From Paracentrotus lividus (lineage: Eukaryota > Echinodermata > Echinoidea > Camarodonta > Echinidae), in assembly GCA_940671915.1 (NCBI GenBank), contig CALNVZ010003426.1:11684734-11748733 (forward strand): a DNA stretch of 64,000 nt. Direction: 5' to 3'. The notes under the pieces were generated by a model, which was not told where the DNA came from, did no database searches, and worked only from the letters and a program-made list of their open reading frames with translations. Positions 59,501 to 64,000 of this stretch are shown piece after piece. The translations under genes were made by a program, and so were the position numbers. The number at the start of each line of letters is the position of its first letter. The stretch's first letter is position 1.

Positions 59501-60606
59501 CAGAGTGATTACTTCCCCGGCCCCTCACTCAAGACACTTACCATAGAGACGTCATCTTCACAGAGATCTAGCTGAGCGTTGATGGCCTGCTCTGCTAGGG
59601 AAGGGAAATACTTGAAGAACTTTGGGATGAATTGACCGGCAGCTGCTTCTGAGGAGAATCACCTCCTACTGCGCTCAGGATAGACGCATAGGACTTTTCA
59701 TGCTGCAAAAAAAAAAAGGGGGGAAAAAAAGAATGCATGAGAAATTAAGAATCACAAAAAAGGGCAAAGTGCAAAAAGATTTCGAAACTGAATAAAGTCT
59801 CAAATTCATGTAGAATCTAGGTCTAGGCCTAAAGCCTGAAATAAACTGTGAGCAAAATCTCTGAGAACAGTAGAGGAAGAAGAAGGTGCTGGTGACCCTG
59901 AACTATCCACTTTTAAAACAACAAAAAATAATTGATAAAATGATAAACAATGTCGATGATTTTAACTTTAAGCAAGTTTTATTTGCTACCCTGAAAATAT
60001 TAACCGATGGCGTTATCAAAAAGTGAAAAGTGAAAAACGTGATTGCACTTGATTGCGTGCAAATAAGTTGGAGGTTGGTGGACAGACATGGGCACTTTCA
60101 CTTTTCCAAACAAAATATTAAATAACAAGTCCATCTAATAGGCATCTTACTTAGTTAAATTAATCGTTAAAATTTAAAATTAACAAAAAAACAACATTGT
60201 CATTGTGAGATCGACACGTCAATTAGATTCTAACGTTAGCTGCTTTTTAAAATAACTTGATTTTTTGTTATAATTGCTCATTAAAATGTAAAGTATGGAA
60301 TAACGTTGACATATCTTGAAATTATAGTTTAATTTGTATTGAAATTGAGGTCATACACACGTACTTCGCTTCGCTCAACTCTTTTTCATTACGTGACCGG
60401 ATAAACTGCACAAAACTTGATCCATTCACTTTACACACTCTCCTCTCTCTCACACACATTAATAGTGACGTGTTGTATTCGGATGCGAAAATTATTTTCA
60501 TTACTTTTAATTAGGGTCTTATTACGAGATATATTACCTGGCCAGCCTCAGCTCCAGCTTCAGCAAGGACCTCATAATCCTTGTAAAGTTGTTCGATCGT
60601 AACCAT
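50453..60606 (-). CDS. API5: Apoptosis inhibitor 5 (API5/AAC-11), 12 coding exons, frameshift in exon 2
   Basis: Nuclear HEAT/ARM-repeat scaffold. In vertebrates API5 blocks E2F1-driven apoptosis, protects Acinus from cleavage and binds nuclear FGF2 (family knowledge). Coding exons on the minus strand: 60606-60538, 59702-59542, 58608-58443, 57920-57769, 56696-56556, 56113-56048, 53820-53575, 53340-53147, 52544-52394, 51996-51899, 51372-51167, 50538-50453. All have GT/AG borders and compatible phases. The total is about 578 residues against about 520 in human; the excess lies in an acidic Glu/Lys/Ser insert in exon 7 and a Gly/Arg-rich tail. Diagnostic segments are IRRQAIKELP, GEDKVRDRAIKFLS, VTGEEFVIFMKLL, LQFSYVECLMYTFHQL, RQLRLALQGKTG and PPSGKYS. 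The start ATG opens MVTIEQLYKDYEVLAEAG, matching the family N-terminus. Exon 2 lacks one base, so the literal sequence does not read through. Everything else is intact, so I favour an assembly or sequencing error over a pseudogene. Confidence 0.96.
50954..51148. mobile_element. TTAGGCGCCTT MITE, copy 2, in API5 intron 11
   Basis: Ends TAAGGCGCCTTCTCCAAACA and GTTTGGAGAAGGCGCCTAA, with AAGTGCGTCAG inverted homology. Its edge is 18 bp from the API5 exon 11 donor. Confidence 0.8.
51167..51372 (-). CDS. API5: API5 coding exon 11 (NLS and Gly-rich tail)
   Basis: After the split Gly it reads QKRSNITPITFPEGSPTAKK then KTQNR, eight Gly, QRKGNRGMYAPPSGKYSQKA. The basic cluster KKK and PPSGKYS match the vertebrate C-terminal nuclear localisation region. 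The acceptor is unusual: the bases just upstream are a (CAATT)n retroelement tail, not a polypyrimidine tract. A MITE ends 18 bp past the donor. Confidence 0.9.
51379..51480 (-). mobile_element. LINE-like 3' tail abutting API5 exon 11
   Basis: On the minus strand AATAAATATATTCAATTC continues into (CAATT)n and then ATTAG|exon. This is the form of a retroelement poly(CAATT)-type tail. Only the tail and about 80 bp are recognisable. Confidence 0.5.
51899..51996 (-). CDS. API5: API5 coding exon 10
   Basis: Reads DLFHNPPSYKNTVILSWRPV then NKQPPAETKEQP, corresponding to family DLFHIPPSYKSTVTLSWKPVQK. The donor is placed at CCAGG|GTAAGTG so that the next exon continues GQKR in frame. Confidence 0.93.
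52394..52544 (-). CDS. API5: API5 coding exon 9 (leucine-rich segment)
   Basis: Reads LQYFARGVQLYKRQLRLALQ then GKTGDQLKTDENKLKVVALR. In vertebrates this segment is described as the leucine-zipper-like motif used for partner binding. Phase 2 in, phase 0 out. A decayed partial copy of the 5' end of this exon lies in the upstream intron (about 52680-52735). Confidence 0.95.
52680..52735 (-). pseudogene. Decayed duplicate of the 5' end of API5 exon 9
   Basis: On the minus strand this intronic segment aligns with the start of exon 9. Both share GTGTACAGCTTTAC and a preceding TA(C/T)AGTAC stretch, but the copy has an in-frame TAG and small indels. It looks like a relic of a local exon duplication, since it lies within intron 8 about 140 bp upstream of the real exon. 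Confidence 0.5.
53147..53340 (-). CDS. API5: API5 coding exon 8
   Basis: Reads EYMPLPPPVESEDSENTPAS then EGPQLQFSYVECLMYTFHQL and ends LKDFRL. This is the most conserved part of the C-terminal repeat region. It is 194 nt and ends in phase 2, splitting an Arg codon with exon 9. Confidence 0.95.
53575..53820 (-). CDS. API5: API5 coding exon 7 with acidic insert
   Basis: An 82-codon exon. It begins KNVQSTAFLSYICEHVLPKI, continues with an acidic low-complexity stretch (SSPDENGAAEGEEKKDKEKE), then LEMLKLLAEMAANCGDVTVE. The insert is longer than in vertebrates, where a short TTPVEG-type linker sits. It is probably a disordered loop between repeat domains. Confidence 0.95.
54260..54452. mobile_element. 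TTAGGCGCCTT MITE, copy 3, in API5 intron 6
   Basis: Ends TTAGGCGTCTTCTCCAATCA and TGATTGGAGAAGGCGCCTTA. Interior as in the other two copies. Confidence 0.8.
54645..55734. mobile_element. 1.1-kb hAT-like element in API5 intron 6
   Basis: Ends CAGGCCTCGAA and TTCGAGCCCTG with CACTTT directly outside both ends, a 6-bp target duplication. The edges contain GGCA/GGGGCACC-rich repeats and the centre has only short broken frames. The CAGG...CTCGAA terminus is typical of non-autonomous hAT elements. Confidence 0.65.
56048..56113 (-). CDS. API5: API5 coding exon 6
   Basis: A 22-codon exon reading HTDSDSVDRLMQCIRQAMPF then FS. It matches family DPDCVDRLLQCTRQAVPLFS. Borders are CTCCAG|CAC and TCA|GTAAGTC. 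A second AG four codon bases downstream is rejected because it breaks phase. Confidence 0.94.
56365..56412 (-). repeat. SINE/LINE tail fragment in API5 intron 5
   Basis: On the minus strand ATGGCGCTATAGAAATCGCT is followed by GTATTATTATTATTC, resembling the tails at 16206-16235 and 29080-29113. Confidence 0.45.
56556..56696 (-). CDS. API5: API5 coding exon 5
   Basis: A 47-codon exon reading VLADVTGEEFVIFMKLLTGL then TTMQTLVGRKQLLDLVTEQA. This corresponds to the family VTGEEFVLFMKILSGLKSLQT segment. Borders are ACAG|GTGC and CAG|GTAATT. Confidence 0.95.
56787..57157. mobile_element. 371-bp MITE with TCGGTGGATT ends in API5 intron 4
   Basis: Arms TCGGTGGATTCACAATGCGG and the complement of GTATTGTAAATCCACCGA, extended by CCACCTATCG(G/A)TTGCAGCGG then ACAGGCC on both sides. 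About 90 bp from exon 5. Confidence 0.8.
57769..57920 (-). CDS. API5: API5 coding exon 4
   Basis: Reads TLGGIFNQILSGEDKVRDRA then IKFLSNKIQTLP, closely matching the vertebrate TLGGLFSQIL...RERAIKFLS block. It is 152 nt, in phase 1 and out phase 0. Donor is GAG|GTGAGCAAG. Confidence 0.95.
58443..58608 (-). CDS. API5: API5 coding exon 3
   Basis: Reads IRRQAIKELPNLCRNN and continues through DVLTQLLQSDDLPELN to NIDAK. This is one of the helical repeat units of the API5 N-terminal domain. It is 166 nt and ends in phase 1, splitting the Gly that precedes TLGG. Donor is AAAG|GTATGTG. Confidence 0.95.
59542..59702 (-). CDS. API5: API5 coding exon 2, contains a 1-nt frameshift
   Basis: The acceptor (TGCAG at 59707-59703) and donor (ATG|GTAAGTG) are both good. 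The first part reads HEKSYASILSAVGGDSP and the last part reads GQFIPKFFKYFPSLAEQ, then NAQLDLCEDDVSM. These two blocks lie in different frames. The exon is 161 nt although both neighbours are in phase 0, so one base is missing, within about 59651-59662 (around the run rendered gaggagaatc on the plus strand). Confidence 0.93.
60538..60606 (-). CDS. API5: API5 coding exon 1 (residues 1-23)
   Basis: Starts at ATG 60606 and reads MVTIEQLYKDYEVLAEAGAE then AGQ, the conserved API5 N-terminus. The donor CAG|GTAAT follows at 60537. It ends in phase 0. Confidence 0.95.
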
Positions 60607-60730
60607 GATCGTGTATGAAAAGGGTTGTGGGTAAATTAGAAATTTTCTCTGAAAAATCGCAGTGCTTTTCCTCGATCCGAATAGATATGAAAAGCCGGCT
60701 GTTTGCCGCCATCTACGGTGCATTGTCCAT
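60607..60730 (-). promoter_or_regulatory. API5 5' UTR / core promoter with YY1-type site
   Basis: Directly upstream of the API5 ATG. The minus strand carries AGATGGCGGC (60714-60705), a YY1-type element that often sits at or just downstream of TATA-less housekeeping transcription starts. No TATA box is seen nearby. The exact start site is not visible. Confidence 0.45.
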
Positions 60731-61099
60731 GAAATGTGAAGTTTTGAAAAGTAGAGCTAAATCAGATAAAACAATTCAAAGTTATGAATTTTTCATTATT
60801 ATTATTATTTTTTTTTTAATATAAAAAAAATTATTGGCCTAAGCTTCATGCATATTCAATGAGCAAGGTGATTATATCACAGCTCCACAACTTTGTTTTC
60901 ACTCCTTATGGAATGTTTATAAGATCATAATTGTTTTTACTTAATTTTTAAATATGATTATGAGCCAGGGAATATACACGAATGTATGAAAAAAAAATAC
61001 ATTAATGACTATGTGATATCACATTATGAAACACCACAGAAAGAGTGGAGCTGTGACAGCATAAGCTTGCTTATTGAATATGCATGAAATCCCCCCCCC

Positions 61100-61190
61100 C
61101 CAAAAAAAAAAAATAATAATAATAAAAATAAAAATAAAAATAAATAAATAAATAAATAAAATAAAAATAAAATAAAAATAAAAAAATAAA

Positions 61191-61253
<63 letters not shown>

Positions 61254-61280
61254 AATAAATAGATAAATGAATAAATAAAA
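61100..61280. repeat. (AAT)n/(AAAT)n microsatellite
   Basis: About 180 bp of AAT and AAAT units preceded by poly-C/poly-A. Confidence 0.95.
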
Positions 61281-61349
61281 AAAACTTTTATTTTTCATAA
61301 GATTTTGACGAATTTTCAGTGTTGTGCTTGTTATATTAGTGTGAAGTCC

Positions 61350-61930
61350 TCCTTTCAAATGGGACAGGTATACCATGACTGTCCGATCCGCGGAGCGTTT
61401 TTGAAAGTGGAGGTCTGAACTGGCGAAAGTAGGGGGGGGCGAAGGGGGCTGAAGCAAGCGTGGCGATTTCATATCACGACTGGGGGGGGGGGACGACGGA
61501 AACACCCGAAATTGAAAAACAATACCCTAAAAATTCGCATATACTTTGCACCAGCATGCAGAAGCTAATGAGAATGTTTGCTAGCGCGAAGCGCGAGCCG
61601 AAAATTTTACCTTATAATAACATTTAGCATTGTATTTGACATACATTTGACCTCTTTATTAGCTTCACAAGCTAATCAATACATAAAAATATGTTAAGCT
61701 TTAAAAATTGAGGGGGGGGGGACGATCCCCCAGAAAAATTCGAGGGGGGGAACGTCCTCCCCCCCACCCCGGGATCGCCGCCAATGGGCTGAAGGCAGGC
61801 TAAAAATGACAAATTCATTTTTATTCTTCTTTTTTTTTTTTTTCACGTTTGATGAAAAAAGATGGGGGCTGTTATTATGGTTTTATCACTGTTGGTGTTT
61901 GGCGATCACATCGGGGGGGGGGGGGGGGGG
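61350..61930. repeat. Dispersed repeat block with poly-G tracts and GCGCGAAGCGCGAGC palindrome
   Basis: Contains gctagcgcgaagcgcgagcc, several G8-G20 runs and GATCGCCGCCAATGGG. It looks like remnants of one or more echinoderm DNA transposons. No frame of interest. Confidence 0.4.
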
Positions 61931-62327
61931 AGGGCACTGAAGTAAAAGAAGAGTAACATAGGCCTAAACATAATAAAGAATCAAGTTTTTTTTTTAAGCG
62001 GGCCCTCATTTCGAAAATGGAGTATATCCATTTGACCAGAATGATATTCTTATATAACTAAATTTACATGAAACGTGACGAGCGTGGTGGGATATTACAA
62101 GGCGTGCCAACGGAAATTAAACAAAATAAATAGGCGAAGAGGCAATCATAGACCAAAACGTTGACGCCATGATCATCATGGAATAAGTTTGACTTGAACG
62201 GGCCAATCAAAGTGAGTCGAGACCAATTTGCCATTTTTAAATGTTTTTATGAGTAAACTTTTAATGCAACACAGACAGAAAAAGTAGACTCAGTATAGCC
62301 TAAAACATTTTTTTTTTTTTTGTAAAA

Positions 62328-62410
62328 TGGGGGAAATGAATGAGAGAGGAGAGAGAGAGAAGAGAAGAGAGAAAGAGAGAGAGGGAGAGAGAGAGACAGA
62401 GAGAGAGAAA

Positions 62411-62465
<55 letters not shown>

Positions 62466-62489
62466 GGGAGAAGAGACAGACAGACACAC

Positions 62490-62525
<36 letters not shown>

Positions 62526-62621
62526 AGGGAGAGAGACAGACGAGGGAGAGAAGACAGACAGAGGGAGAGAGAGAGAGAGAGAGAGAGAGAAGAGAGAGAG
62601 AGAAGGGGGGGGGGGTAGAAA
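62328..62621. repeat. GA-rich and (CAGA)n microsatellite
   Basis: (CAGA)n at 62412-62464 inside a 290-bp purine tract ending in poly-G. The long Arg/Glu/Gln and Ser/Leu frames here are artefacts of the repeat. Confidence 0.95.
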
Positions 62622-62639
62622 AGAAGGAAGGACAAATAG

Positions 62640-63742
62640 TATATAATTGTAGAAGTATGCAGGCCTATATTGGTGTAAATTAACGTATAATAAATTGTTA
62701 TACTTACGGAAATGATTTAGGAAAAAAGTCAGCCATATTTTGTTTCGCTAATAATTAATTGCGATGATGAATGTTGACGCATTGACGGTGAAAATATTAT
62801 TTTTTTATCATTCAAGTGGGGATATAAGACTAGATTAGTTTGATAGTTTGGGTTAGGAACGTGTAAATACGATACCACAGAAGGACTTTTGAAAAAAGGG
62901 CGGCATCAACCATCACGTACATAATTATGTAGGCAAAACAAGACTCAGCTCAAATCAATTTTATTGTTGACAGTATTTGATTTTACAGGTCAAAATTTTC
63001 AGTCGAGTCCTTGATTGAATCAGGCAATTTTGACAAACTTATAGGCCATATAACTTTTTTTTTTCATCTATACGCTCTTTTTTTTAGGCCTAAAGCCATA
63101 GTACTATACTGTAAAAACCTCTTCAATGAAATTAAAAAATTTAAATAAAGTTTGGACAGGGCGAGTTTAATCAATTTTGATTAAAGCTTAACTGAGTTTT
63201 GGGAATACAGAAAATATTGTTTGTTGTGATTTACTTCCATAGCACAATGGGCTAATGTGATTCCATACCTCAATTAAATCCTGTGTACAAGAGGATTTAC
63301 CACAAAATCCATTTTAAGACCAAAATTCAGCATCAACAAACCTGTAAAAAATTTTACTATCTCTGAACCATTTCACGGCGGTTTTGACAATGACATAATG
63401 ATTTAGCATGCCCAAAGTTCTGGGGGTAAGAGTGAACTAAGTTTTTAAGGAACATCTTCACGTGTTTATGCTAACTATACATGAAAATTATCATGGGAAG
63501 GTATTCTTGCCTCCAAGGGTATACACGGAACCCAATAATAACTTCTCCCCTTATTACTATGTCTGTGGAATAATAATGAGGTAGTTCCAATCAATTTTTT
63601 TTTTCCTCTACCCCAACTATAGGTTATGGTTTATTTTACACTACTTATAGCTTATGTTAAATGAAAATGAAAGAGGCTGTATTTTGGCGATTAATAGTGG
63701 CTCCAAACTACACCACCTAACATTGTAATCACTTCAATTTCT
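62640..63742. other. Non-coding, no feature recognised
   Basis: AT-rich, with three AGGCC motifs and no coding signal. The same holds for 60840-61090 upstream of API5. Confidence 0.5.
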
Positions 63743-64000
63743 TTAAAGGACTCATCCGGGCTGGAGTTTGCATTATAAGAGAAATAAAGTCAAATCGAAA
63801 AAGCACAACACTGAAAATTTCATCAAAATCGGATAAGAAATAGCAAAGTTATGAATTTTTTAGGAAGCAGTTCTTCAAATTGGCAAACTGATGATGTCTC
63901 AGTCGCCCTATACTTTCTTTGTATTTTATTGTATGAAATACCAATTATCAAGATTTTCTGCCCAAAGGACATAAAAACACGGATTAATCCTTGTGGAATG
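63743..64000. repeat. Dispersed repeat running off the right end
   Basis: Begins TTAAAGGACTCATCCGGGCT and includes gaaaatttcatcaaaatcgg and aagttatgaattt, a motif I recall as highly repeated in sea urchin genomes. The right end is outside the window. Confidence 0.55.

Noticed and set aside
61071-61505. 144-codon minus-strand frame rich in Ile/Phe/Tyr
   Set aside because: Translation of the AAT/AAAT microsatellite.

Overview
This is a eukaryotic nuclear window, almost certainly from an echinoderm and most likely a sea urchin. The reasons are intron-rich genes with deuterostome-type protein sequence, dense short foldback transposons, tRNA-derived SINEs with TATTATT tails, very frequent AGGCCTA motifs, and a dispersed repeat at the right end of a kind I associate with sea urchin genomes. 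The organism call rests on recognition, not on a search. There are no bacterial features, no CRISPR array and no operon. Most of the sequence is AT-rich non-coding DNA.

The one securely identified gene is API5 (apoptosis inhibitor 5 / AAC-11) on the minus strand, 60606 to 50453. I could place all 12 coding exons with consensus splice sites and matching phases, giving about 578 residues. Exon 2 is one base short of keeping frame (161 nt where the neighbouring phases need a multiple of 3), so the gene carries an apparent frameshift. Its introns are full of transposon remnants, and exon 11 is bracketed by two of them within a few bases of its splice sites.

Left part (1-17 kb): two phase-compatible minus-strand exons (16789-16716 and 4229-4106) encode the start of a highly charged Arg/Glu-rich protein resembling the caldesmon N-terminus. 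They are separated by a 12.5 kb intron holding MITEs, a 70-bp minisatellite, an SINE and a local tandem duplication in which only one copy carries a TA-flanked MITE. Middle part (17-30 kb): repeat-rich, with a three-level nested insertion at 17.1-19.4 kb, two TTAA-flanked elements and two copies of another terminal-inverted-repeat family. Then comes a 10-kb transposon-poor, unique-looking block (30-40 kb) after a 25-N assembly gap. It contains one GC-rich candidate exon (35.8-36.2 kb) and scattered homeodomain-type AATTA/TTAATTAG sites. At 40.1-43.3 kb lies a roughly 3.1 kb near-perfect inverted repeat whose arms differ mainly by small indels. It is either a real giant palindrome or a foldback-read assembly artefact. 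The region 43.3-50 kb is mostly non-coding, with weak hints of exons near 44.1-44.7 kb. The right end (60.7-64 kb) is API5 upstream sequence, microsatellites and dispersed repeats.

No new enzymatic or defence system is visible. The unusual content is genome architecture: nested foldback elements, the giant palindrome, and transposons pressed against API5 exon 11.
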